The notes below the pieces were generated by a model, which saw only the letters and a program-made list of their open reading frames with translations, did not search any database and was not told the DNA's origin. This document shows positions 1 to 6,312 of a DNA stretch of 7,714 bases, piece after piece. This DNA comes from an uncultured Eubacteriales bacterium. Its GTDB lineage: Bacteria; Bacillota; Clostridia; Christensenellales; CAG-138. The stretch covers positions 1 through 7,714 of the forward strand of contig UQXE01000059.1 in assembly GCA_900544965.1 (NCBI GenBank), given 5' to 3'. Every line of letters starts with the position of its first letter. The first letter of the stretch is position 1. A program made the translations under genes and the position numbers.

Positions 1-76
1 CCTCCGTCCCGTTGCTGAACACCACTTCTCCATCTTCATTTATACTTGCTGTAAGTCCTTCAGCGGTAATATCCAT
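1..76 (-). CDS. Possible partial coding sequence at window edge
   Basis: An ATG at 76 on the minus strand opens a frame that stays open to the window edge (25 codons, beginning MDITAEGLTAS and continuing with an acidic and polar stretch). The composition reads like protein, but no Shine-Dalgarno sequence precedes this ATG. The same frame is also open upstream across the IS110 border, back to a stop at 149-151. I do not recognise the product. It could be the start of a gene that continues outside the window, or chance. On the opposite strand a GGAGGT at 101-106 has no start codon at a usable distance. Confidence 0.25.
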   Translation of the reverse strand, partial: MDITAEGLTASINEDGEVVFSNGTE

Positions 77-133
77 CTTATGGTAAATTATGGGAATAAA
101 GGAGGTACTATTAATAACAAAATAAAATGAAAG

Positions 134-259
134 ACCTGCTAACAAAAGTCAAATAGAAATATCAAGAGAATGAGCAAAGGAAACGGGGCGCACAAATCCA
201 AGCCGCTACGCGCATCAAAATTGAAACGGCGGCCAGCCAGATCGTATAGAGATAGAAAA
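134..259 (-). other. IS110 right end, non-coding, carrying the outward -35 box
   Basis: These 126 bp follow the transposase stop codon (260-262) and hold no gene. The last bases before the core, read on the minus strand as AGCAGGT (140-134), are the predicted left donor and match the left donor guide at 1568-1562. A TTGACT hexamer (minus, 152-147) points outward. After excision and joining to the left end it sits 17 nt from TACAAT (1731-1726). Promoters formed across the joined ends are known for IS110-type circles. Short protein-like readings in this stretch, on both strands, are interrupted by stops and I treat them as chance. Confidence 0.6.
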
Positions 260-1466
260 TCAGTTGTGTTCCAGGGAGTCTAAGTAGGCCTTCACGGAAG
301 CGTAGTAGATGCGCAGGAACTTGTTGGCGGAGGCCATCATGTAGATGCGGTATGGCTTGCCCTCGGCGCGTTTTCTGTCCATAAACTGGTAGACAGGCTC
401 ATCGGCAGGCGAGTTTTGAAGTATGACCCCCATCACCAGAAAGAGCGTTCTACGCAGCGAAGCGGAACCTCGCTTAGAAATACTGCGGCTTCGGACATCC
501 ATTTGCCCGGACTGGTAGGGCGGGGCGTCAATGCCAGCAAAAGCTACCAACGCTTTCTTGGAGTGGAAACGTCGCACATCGCCAATCACCGCCATGAGTT
601 GGGGGCCGAGGGCAGGGCCAACGCCAAACATCTCCATCACCACGGGATACTCCGGCAGAGAAGCCGCCAGTGCCTGCATTTCCTGCTTGAGAGCAGCTAA
701 CGCGGCGGAAGTGGCCCGGAGTTGGGAAACAGCTTGTTCCACCAGGATTTTCGCTGTATTCGTTTTCGGCATGACGCCGAAGTGACCGCAGGCGGAGGCA
801 TAGATGTCCAGCGCCTTATCCTCGCTGAAATGGTAACCGTGCTTCCTGCACCACTTCTGGTACTTTGCGGTAAAGGCTTTCTCAGACAGGCCGCAGACGC
901 ACTCACAATGCCAGAAATCGGACACGAAATCCACCCACTTCTCGCTTCCGTCGGCGCGGGGTGGACTGTTGAACAGTCGGTTTGCGTCAGGAAAAGCGGT
1001 GTCCAAGAGAGATCAGGTTGTTCTTGAGCATGGTCTGTACTTTGGAATACTGCTGGTACTGCCGGTAGCAGGTCTTCAGCATGAGCCGGGTATCTTCCTC
1101 CGGGACGTATCTTGGTAGTGTGAGCCAGTGGTCAAGGCCGTAGTTGGCCAGCTTCACGGCGTCCTTCTTGTCGGTCTTGGCCCTCCTTAAACTGTTGTTC
1201 GCGTAGTCATGCACCAGCATTGCGTTGACCACGGAAACATAAAGCCCTGCGTCGTGGAGCAGCCAGGCCACAGGCGCATGGTAATTACCCGCGGATTCCA
1301 TCACCACACGGGTTTCACCGTCCAGGCTTTTGAGCAGCCTTGCCAGCTCGCTCAGTTCACTGTCGGTGTGACGCACCTCAAAGGGTGAGATTACCACCTC
1401 TCCAAAGGGTCGCATGACTGCAATCATGCTCTTACCCTTGGAAACATCGATGCCAACAGAGTTCAT
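260..1466 (-). pseudogene. IS110-family transposase (bridge-RNA-guided recombinase), frameshifted
   Basis: The start is ATG 1466, seven bases after a GGAGG; the in-frame ATG at 1472 is too close to that site. Residues 1-160 form the RuvC-like DEDD domain, with Asp7 in GIDVSK, Glu57 in MESAG, and Asp99 and Asp102 in KTDKKDA. This frame then runs out of phase and stops at 987-989. The second half resumes in another frame near 1006. It contains the transposase_20 region (FGVGPALGPQLMAVIGDVRRF, broken here only for naming) followed by SISKRGSASLRR, where the family's catalytic serine lies. Both halves together give about 402 residues, the normal family length. The break lies in a CT repeat (atctctcttgg). 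Restoring one CT unit gives KNNLISLLDTAFP, the sequence expected at this point. It is therefore a recent single-slip pseudogene or a sequencing error. The protein would act with the bridge RNA encoded just upstream. Confidence 0.92.
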
Positions 1467-1514
1467 TCCCATTCCTCCAATACAAAGAATCCGCAACCGG
1501 AACCCATCTTTTTC

Positions 1515-1718
1515 TCGCTGTCGATTCAATCTATTGGGTGACACGAACTCTCCATGGCTCAACCTGCTCAAATCGAACGCCGCAACGAGAGGATGGCTGA
1601 CAGTCTTTCATACGGGCTTGAAAGCCCAAGGAGTACATGGTCAGCCGGCGGCTCCTCTCATTGTAGCTTAGGCACGAGATGGAAAGAAAGCCGGACTGGC
1701 TGCCCGGCTTTCCTGTCC
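1515..1718 (-). ncRNA. IS110 bridge RNA (5' hairpin, target-binding loop, donor-binding loop)
   Basis: Three structures lie in order between the left end and the transposase start. First is a 9-bp hairpin pairing 1704-1712 with 1686-1694. Second is a long stem: 1653-1659 with 1587-1593, then 1640-1646 with 1595-1601, a 12-by-12 internal loop, and a 6-bp tip pairing 1622-1627 with 1614-1619. Third is a stem pairing 1571-1576 with 1521-1526. The internal loop of the second structure holds the target guides. TGTACTCCT (minus, 1637-1629) matches the left flank, and ATGAAAG (minus, 1611-1605) is complementary to the right flank. The third structure holds AGCAGGT (1568-1562), matching the right end, and AATAG (1535-1531), complementary to the left end. 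This is the layout known for IS621-type bridge RNAs. Transcription would start near 1718 from the promoter formed by joined ends. The RNA ends are estimates. Confidence 0.8.
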
Positions 1719-1725
1719 AAATCTT

Positions 1726-1731
1726 ATTGTA
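1726..1731 (-). promoter_or_regulatory. -10 box in the IS110 left end, completed only in the circular form
   Basis: TACAAT reads on the minus strand at 1731-1726, six bases inside the element. In the inserted state no good -35 lies 17 nt upstream. When the right end is joined to the left end through one CT core, TTGACT (minus, 152-147) falls exactly 17 nt away: 13 nt of right end, 2 nt of core and 2 nt of left end. The result would drive the bridge RNA and transposase from an excised circle. Confidence 0.6.
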
Positions 1732-1782
1732 ATAGGAGGACAGATATTTGCCTATTCTACGATAATCTTATCTATCCGTATA

Positions 1783-1813
1783 GTAACAGTATATATGATA
1801 GATATACTGTTAC
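1783..1813. repeat. Perfect 12-bp inverted repeat with 7-nt loop
   Basis: GTAACAGTATAT at 1783-1794 is exactly repeated in inverse at 1802-1813 around a 7-nt loop. It lies outside the IS110 element, 60 bp beyond the stop of the collagen-like gene as that gene is transcribed (minus). No U-tract follows on either strand, so it is not a classical intrinsic terminator. It could still end the collagen-like transcript, protect its 3' end, or be a dyad binding site. Only its symmetry is certain. Confidence 0.5.
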
Positions 1814-1872
1814 GTGTCGGCAGACCCTTTATTTTTTGCAAACGCCGTTGCAGGGGCTGCTTGTTGGGTTAG

Positions 1873-2766
1873 TTATAGGTTGACTTTCTTTAGTATGAGT
1901 AACGAGTTGAGTCCAGGGGTCCTGGTTACCGACGCTTCAACCGCTGACATTATCGTCATGTCCAACACGTCGTTTGCGGACAAAGAGATAATTATACTGC
2001 CTGACATATCTATATCGTTAAGTCCGGGGAGCGTACGTGTGATGACACTCTCCGGAATATTGGTACCGCCCCTGCGGATGGCGAGAATGATTTCGGTAGA
2101 ATTTGATATTCCCACGTTTAGAGAGTAGTTGATTTCATAATCACCAGATTGATGTACGCTTACTCTGCTTTCCTTTTCATAAGTAATGTTACTGCTAGCC
2201 ATGTTATAGGTCATGGGTACCCGTAACGGAAGCCGGTAAGATTAAAACCGTCTGGGGTGTTGTTATAAATTCCGCCATAAGCAGAAAACGCGGACGATCC
2301 AGCGGGACCGGCGGGGCCCTGGGGCCCTTGCGGGCCTGTCGGGGCGGTTATGGAAGAACCCTCATTACCACTGCTGAACCTGAGCTCACGGCGATATCTA
2401 ACGTTGTTGATTCAAACACAAGGCCCTCTCTCAATGCCAAGGGTACGGAACCATTCGAAGCAGTTACGTTGATTAAGGTGGTAGTCGGGTCTATTGCTCC
2501 TGTCGGACCGGTCGCGCCGGTTGGACCAGCCGGACCCATCGGGCCTTCCGCACCTGTGGGTCCAATCGGCCCGGTATTACCCTGTATGCCTTGAGGACCC
2601 GTCGCGCCTCTTACGCCGGATGGACCAGTAGGACCAGTTGGACCGGGAGGGCCGGTAGGCCTGGTGGGACACGGCGAGCAGCAGTAGGTGCAGGCTGTTG
2701 ACAGTTGTGTGTAAAGCAACAACAATTTTGTTTATTATAAATAAAATTCTTATTATCAAATAGCAT
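1873..2766 (-). pseudogene. Collagen-like (Gly-X-Y) spore-surface type protein, three frameshifts
   Basis: The start is ATG 2766, seven bases after AGGAG (2778-2774). The protein can be followed only by changing frame three times. The N-terminus (MLFDNKNF..., then a Cys-rich NCCC...NC) breaks near 2695. The next segment (CTYCCSPCP, then about 18 Gly-X-Y triplets such as GPTGPTGP and a short beta-type stretch) breaks near 2365. A second short collagen run (PTGPQGPQGPAGPAG) and SAYGGIYNNTPDGF follow and break near 2225. The last segment, from VPMTYNMASSN to the stop at 1873, is the C-terminal domain, recognisable by SGDYEINYSL and ILAIRRGG. Spliced length is about 297 residues. Homologous proteins form trimers on exosporium or spore coats. 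All three shifts are in the same sense, as if one base were missing each time: either real decay or systematic read error in GC-rich repeats. Confidence 0.8.
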
Positions 2767-2819
2767 AGTATGTCTCCTAGTCTATTTTATTTTTTTGGTT
2801 TTATCTTAATGATGAATTT

Positions 2820-2849
2820 TATATATAGGTTACTTTTTTCGGCTGTTAA
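2820..2849 (-). promoter_or_regulatory. Candidate promoter of the collagen-like gene
   Basis: On the minus strand TTAACA (2849-2844) is followed after 16 nt by TATATA (2827-2822), or after 18 nt by an overlapping TATATA (2825-2820). This lies about 55 bp upstream of ATG 2766. It resembles a sigma-A promoter. If the gene is sporulation-specific, a mother-cell sigma factor could be used instead, but I cannot see a convincing sigma-E or sigma-K box. In DNA this AT-rich, chance matches are common. Confidence 0.3.
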
Positions 2850-3594
2850 TCTGAAATTGTCATACACAATTTATAAATTAAATTTTGACCAGGAAAATAA
2901 TATTTTAGACAGCGGTAAATTAGCACATCTTACATTTTGTTTCATAGGTGCAATTATATAATCTACAGACAAGTTTATCTGCTCAATACAACTGTAAATT
3001 AAATTTTATGATTTCTTACTGTAATATGTTGAGACGGATGACGTGTGCGTAATAAATTATAACGATGGCTCGCTGTTTGTTTTTGTGTTATCGTATATAA
3101 AATGAAGAAATCGACGATGGTAAATCATCCTAAGGCCCTTTGGACGGCTCTAGGGATGCGGATGGAAATATAAGATCCTCCGAATCGGCGATTCCGGCCT
3201 CTGCGCGGGAAGGTTCGCAAATCAGCGGGATGTAGGACAATGACACCATAAATAAAGACAAAAGTTTGTATAGGAACGCAAAAACAGATAAACAAGAACT
3301 GTCAGGGCAGCAGTTCATAAAGGGCCTGTGCGGTGGTTCAAGGGAGGTCAAGCCGGTTGATCAAAACCTGTCAAACCAGCGGTCCAGTTATATAGATAAT
3401 AATAAATCAGATATTATTCATACAAAGCCAAGTCCATATGTCAACACTTTATGTAAATTGTCTGGAACGGGCAGACGAGTGCGGTGATATGGAAAATTGG
3501 AAACAATTATCACAAAGGCTGAATTAAAAGTGCTTACCAAAAACAAAGCCATAGTTCTTAAAGCCTCTATAGAGCGTTTCTTTGCCCTGGATTG
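2850..3594. other. Long stretch without a defensible gene
   Basis: From 2850 to about 3120 the DNA is very AT-rich with no usable frame and no ribosome binding site before an ATG. From about 3120 to 3490 the base composition rises. Both strands carry open readings of 70 codons or so (minus 3351-3130, plus 3266-3487) that look mildly protein-like but lack a good start. The plus reading continues upstream through a TAG at about 3232 and a TAA at about 3130. This may be the remains of a gene, but I recognise no family. From 3490 to 3594 it runs into the outer end of the IS30 remnant. I see no tRNA, CRISPR repeat or riboswitch here. Confidence 0.5.
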
Positions 3595-3666
3595 TCAAGT
3601 CAAGTGCAACACCTTGTTAAAGAAGACCTCCTCAGGGGTTTTCCAACCGAGGGATTTGCGGAAGCG
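3595..3666 (-). pseudogene. IS30-family transposase, C-terminal remnant
   Basis: Read on the minus strand, the last two dozen codons give RKSLGWKTPEEVFFNK and then VLHLT before a stop at 3595-3597. This is the conserved C-terminal tail of IS30-family DDE transposases, in which a Pro/Arg-Lys-Leu-Gly-(W/Y)-(K/R)-Thr-Pro motif is followed by Glu-Val-Phe. Everything upstream (the rest of the DDE core and the HTH) is missing: at 3688 the sequence is already the stop codon of the neighbouring membrane-protein gene. The bases just past the stop, about 3560-3594, may be the element's right end, but the matching left inverted repeat is not in the window. Residues before RKSLG no longer fit the family and mark the break. 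Confidence 0.7.
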
Positions 3667-3685
3667 GCCATAGCCCCGCCGGATG

Positions 3686-4312
3686 TTAGTTGCTCTCAGG
3701 CTGCTTAGGCGCGCTTTCCCTTTCAGCGTTAGCCCCCGTCTTAAATATATAAGCTGCCAGCGCCAGAACAAGCCCATAAACCGCATGCGGAGAGGACAAC
3801 ACATTATAGGATACCCTAAGGCGATTGTCGGACATGGTTTCCACGATGTTGGATACTGTTTCATCAACGAATACCTGGGCCGGAATCGCCAGGAGCATAA
3901 TAACGCCGCAAATCAGCAGCAGCGCCGCGTTTTGGCGAGCGAACGTCCGCTTTGCCGCTATGTTTATTAATACAACCAGTATCATCGCCAGACATGCCGC
4001 CACTGGAATCACCCTGACAAAATATACAGCCAAAATTCCTGTGCGCGCCGGTGATGCTATTTCGTTTTCATGGGGCGCAATCAGTACAATAGTATCCTCA
4101 GGTATATAATAATCATGTTCTACCCCATACTCGCCATTAAGCAGTATGTATTTATGGAAGGGCTTTTCATAAAACAGCTCAATCTCTATGCGTCCTGTGC
4201 ATACGTTGATTGTATCCTTGGCCGCGCCCGCTAAAATTAAACAGCAGGCTAGCGCCAATAATACAGCCAGTATCCGCCCTACGGGCTTTGACAGAATCTT
4301 TCGTGTGATCAT
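3686..4312 (-). CDS. Four-helix membrane protein of unknown function
   Basis: The 208-residue protein starts at ATG 4312, which follows an AAAGGAG after a 9-nt AT-rich spacer. Predicted membrane segments lie at about 12-31, 92-119, 128-148 and 175-191. Residues 32-90 form a soluble loop, probably outside the cell, with charged and aromatic residues and no recognised motif. A second loop at 149-174 would also be outside, and the C-terminal tail (NAERESAPKQPESN) would be cytoplasmic. No catalytic or transport signature is visible and I do not recognise the family. The stop codon lies within 25 bp of the IS30 remnant, so the natural 3' end may have been altered by that insertion, although the Glu/Pro/Ser tail looks natural. 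It reads in the same direction as the restriction gene, but 142 bp separate them, so a shared transcript is uncertain. Confidence 0.75.
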   Translation of the reverse strand: MITRKILSKPVGRILAVLLALACCLILAGAAKDTINVCTGRIEIELFYEKPFHKYILLNGEYGVEHDYYIPEDTIVLIAPHENEIASPARTGILAVYFVRVIPVAACLAMILVVLINIAAKRTFARQNAALLLICGVIMLLAIPAQVFVDETVSNIVETMSDNRLRVSYNVLSSPHAVYGLVLALAAYIFKTGANAERESAPKQPESN

Positions 4313-4454
4313 AATAATATCTCCTTTTGTTAAATTTCACTATACAGATTTTGCTTATAGGATTTTGAGTCTTTTTATGCAGATTAATTATATGTGAATA
4401 AGTTTACAAATTGTAACTATTAAATATCCACGCCGGCATATGCAGCGTGCTGTT

Positions 4455-5549
4455 TTATCTGAAACTACTTATATTTTTGCCCTGTTCGGCCGCAATGTCG
4501 TCTATCAGCCGGCTTAACGGCCTGACATAATCCTTCATTCCAGGATGTGCGGAAGTCTGTATATATTTATCGCTGCTGTCGGACAAATAAAACACCTGAC
4601 GCTGCTGTCCAAGCATTACAAGCTTATCGTCGCTTAAATCCCTGTCATAGGTCATGAGATGCCAGATCTCCTTGATTTTATATCGTGACAACGCGTTGCT
4701 GTCCGCCGAGGACACCTGCTTCCACCGCTCGCGCAGGGTTCTCTTGCAGCTTATTCCTATGCTCCAGCCATCGGTACATTTGAACCATTTATCAACCTCG
4801 ATATCGGTTTGGAAGTGATCGGGCTTTTGATGCGAGCCAAAGCCATAATAATTAAAGATAAAAGTGGTTACGTCTTCGAGGCTGTTACCGGCGCGGCTTT
4901 TTCTTTTTTGCCCGGCTCTTCTTTCAAACTCCTGTGCAAACGCAGTAAGGATGGTATTTGTCTCTATTTCAGTCCTTTCGCAGGAAATCGCGTTAAGATT
5001 GGCAATAAGCTTTGTAAATTCACCTACAATTTCATTTCTTTCCAAATTAAGACACCCTTTTACGCCCAAGGTATCCCAGGTCCCCAATAGCCGGACTACC
5101 CCCTTTTTACCAAGGCTGTCCAATATCTGCTTTGCCGTTTCATAGCAGAATTCAACGTCGTTGCTGGGCACCCTGCTCAACGCTTCGTTAGTAGGTATTA
5201 CAATATAGCGCGCAGTTATTATAAAAGCAATGACGTCGTCAATACGATTAATCTCCGTATCCAGCGCCAGCGCCAGATCGTTCGCGAGAACAGCCGCTTT
5301 TGTGCCCCTTTTTGAGCTGTTGCTTATCTTATTTATAATGATGTCCCTGCATATCTTGAACTTTTCCTCTTCATTCAAGGCTGTTTGCTCTAAAATGGTT
5401 TCCACCTGGCTGACAATGCTCATCAGCAACGCGTCCTTTTTGCCTACGGCGCCGTATTGGTCCGTATTCATCAGCATGCGCGCAAACCAATAACAGTTGC
5501 GCCATGGACTATAATAAACCGCCCTTTTTATCTCGTCCGCAAACGTCAT
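4455..5549 (-). CDS. Type II restriction endonuclease, PD-(D/E)xK type
   Basis: The 364-residue protein should cut DNA at the site protected by the adjacent methyltransferase. The C-terminal third carries the nuclease core. A helix with RAGNSLEDVTTF (residues 219-230) holds Glu225, followed by PD at 243-244, then GISCK (265-269) with the likely catalytic Lys269, and TLRERWKQ (271-278). The order S-L-E, PD, xK and R-(D/E)-R-W-(K/R)-Q resembles the catalytic domain of EcoRII-related enzymes. The similarity is recalled rather than computed, so the recognition sequence cannot be given. Residues 1-210 are mostly helical and may provide DNA recognition or dimerisation. The start at ATG 5549 is fixed by GGAGGGG six to seven bases upstream, which lies inside the methyltransferase gene. 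The genes overlap by 41 bp, so translation is probably coupled. No frame damage is visible. Only a weak 5-bp hairpin (4429-4449) lies beyond the stop. Confidence 0.82.
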   Translation of the reverse strand: MTFADEIKRAVYYSPWRNCYWFARMLMNTDQYGAVGKKDALLMSIVSQVETILEQTALNEEEKFKICRDIIINKISNSSKRGTKAAVLANDLALALDTEINRIDDVIAFIITARYIVIPTNEALSRVPSNDVEFCYETAKQILDSLGKKGVVRLLGTWDTLGVKGCLNLERNEIVGEFTKLIANLNAISCERTEIETNTILTAFAQEFERRAGQKRKSRAGNSLEDVTTFIFNYYGFGSHQKPDHFQTDIEVDKWFKCTDGWSIGISCKRTLRERWKQVSSADSNALSRYKIKEIWHLMTYDRDLSDDKLVMLGQQRQVFYLSDSSDKYIQTSAHPGMKDYVRPLSRLIDDIAAEQGKNISSFR

Positions 5550-6312
5550 TCCAATCCCCTCCGTCTATCCTTTTTTGGGCCATTTTGCAATACTCTTCTG
5601 AATTATCGATGCAGACAAAACTCCTGTTGTTTTGTTTCGCGGCAACTCCCGTAGTGCCGGATCCGCAAAAGGGGTCGAGAATCAGGCCCGCGTTTGTCGA
5701 CTCAACTATTCTATTGATCAATTCCAGGGGAAACGGCGCCGGATGCGGATTGTTCAGCTCCTGTTTTATCTCCCAGACGTCGCCGTGCTTGTTCGCTCCC
5801 TGAACCAGTTTGAAAGCCGGCTTGGCAATCATATATATAACTTCATATGTGGGCAGAAAATAACCCTTGTTGAAATTAATCCCGCCCTTGCGCTTCCAGA
5901 TTATAATTTGCCTGACAGGGAATCCTTTTACAATTTCCGTGCGGTCCTGAAGCAGTCCCGCCTGCACCCGCCACTTGTGATTATAAAATATTGCGCCGTC
6001 GTCCTTTAATAAACGGAGCATCTGTTTTAAACACGCTCTTTGCCACTTGCAATATACGTCATAGGGCATATCGTCCGAGTGCTCCAGATAGCCGTTTTGC
6101 AGCGCGGCGTTTTCCCATTTGCCGCCACGGCCGTCCTTCATTCCGTTTCCCGTAGAATTTTTAAGATTATACGGAGGGGAAGTAATTACTAAATCAATGC
6201 TTTCCCCTGGCATCTTTTTCATTGTGGAAAGACAGTCGCCCAAGATTATTTTATTTGCGACAGCCTCGATCTTCAGCCGCTTTAAGCCGTCCACTTTGAT
6301 AACATCCGTCAT
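5509..6312 (-). CDS. DNA methyltransferase of a type II system (N6-adenine or N4-cytosine)
   Basis: The 267-residue protein transfers methyl from S-adenosylmethionine to an exocyclic amino group in the target site, protecting the genome from the neighbouring endonuclease. Motif IV, TSPPYN, lies at residues 44-49 and motif I, DPFCGSGTT, at 213-221. The catalytic motif therefore precedes the cofactor motif, the beta-group order. LGDC (24-27) begins the N-terminal strand, HPAPFPLELINRI (190-202) leads into the cofactor half, and CIDNSEEYC (234-242) supplies the acidic strand after it. SPPY occurs in both m4C and beta-type m6A enzymes, so the modified base is not settled. ATG 6312 is chosen because GAGGTG lies eight bases upstream. 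A GTG at 6321 is in frame but overlaps that site. The gene precedes and overlaps the endonuclease gene, consistent with the methyltransferase being made first. Confidence 0.92.
   Translation of the reverse strand: MTDVIKVDGLKRLKIEAVANKIILGDCLSTMKKMPGESIDLVITSPPYNLKNSTGNGMKDGRGGKWENAALQNGYLEHSDDMPYDVYCKWQRACLKQMLRLLKDDGAIFYNHKWRVQAGLLQDRTEIVKGFPVRQIIIWKRKGGINFNKGYFLPTYEVIYMIAKPAFKLVQGANKHGDVWEIKQELNNPHPAPFPLELINRIVESTNAGLILDPFCGSGTTGVAAKQNNRSFVCIDNSEEYCKMAQKRIDGGDWNDVCGRDKKGGLL

Larger units (their letters stand above)
132..1735 (-). mobile_element. IS110-family insertion sequence with bridge RNA, about 1.6 kb
   Basis: This is a whole element in minus orientation: left end (LE) near 1735, bridge RNA region about 1521-1712, transposase 1466-260, and right end (RE) 259-134. 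It has no terminal inverted repeats, as expected for IS110. The borders come from the bridge RNA guides. The left target guide matches 1734-1742 (8 of 9), the right target guide matches 127-133 (7 of 7), the left donor guide matches 134-140 (7 of 7), and the right donor guide matches 1731-1735 (5 of 5). CT core dinucleotides (minus strand) lie at 1735-1734 and 133-132. Joining the two ends also creates a TTGACT, 17-nt, TACAAT promoter. The transposase is frameshifted, so the copy probably cannot move by itself, but the RNA parts look intact. The family assignment is firm; the exact ends are inferred. Confidence 0.85.

Noticed and set aside
127..249. Plus-strand reading MKDLLTKVK, TAG, then KYQENEQRKRG... 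to TAG, which looks like a coiled small protein
   Set aside because: Most of it lies in the IS110 right end as set by the guide matches. It has an internal stop and the nearest GGAGG is about 20 nt away, so I judge it chance.
140..260. Minus-strand hydrophobic readings that could be a membrane protein cut by the IS
   Set aside because: They need two frame changes within 120 bp and also fall inside the IS right end; there is no start or ribosome site.
2328..2594. Plus-strand frame rich in Pro, Val, Gly and Ala repeats
   Set aside because: It is the mirror of the minus-strand Gly-X-Y codons, whose repeats give periodic residues on the other strand too.
2577..2759. Minus-strand 60-codon frame starting in the collagen-like leader
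   Set aside because: It is out of phase with both the good ATG at 2766 and the collagen frame; its start has no ribosome site.
2770..2961. Plus-strand 63-codon hydrophobic reading
   Set aside because: It starts inside the ribosome site of the divergent collagen-like gene, has no ribosome site of its own, and its hydrophobicity follows from T-rich DNA.
3490..3650. Plus-strand reading ETIITKAELKVLTKNK... running into the IS30 remnant
   Set aside because: There is no start codon with a ribosome site, a stop lies directly upstream, and the frame continues antisense through recognised IS30 codons.
3660..3867. Upstream part of the minus-strand frame that contains the IS30 tail
   Set aside because: It is antisense-phase shadow of the membrane protein gene (same strand, other frame). 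Only the last two dozen codons resemble a transposase.
4809..6009. Several plus-strand frames of 65-125 codons opposite the restriction-modification genes
   Set aside because: They lie antisense to two motif-bearing genes, lack ribosome sites and match nothing.
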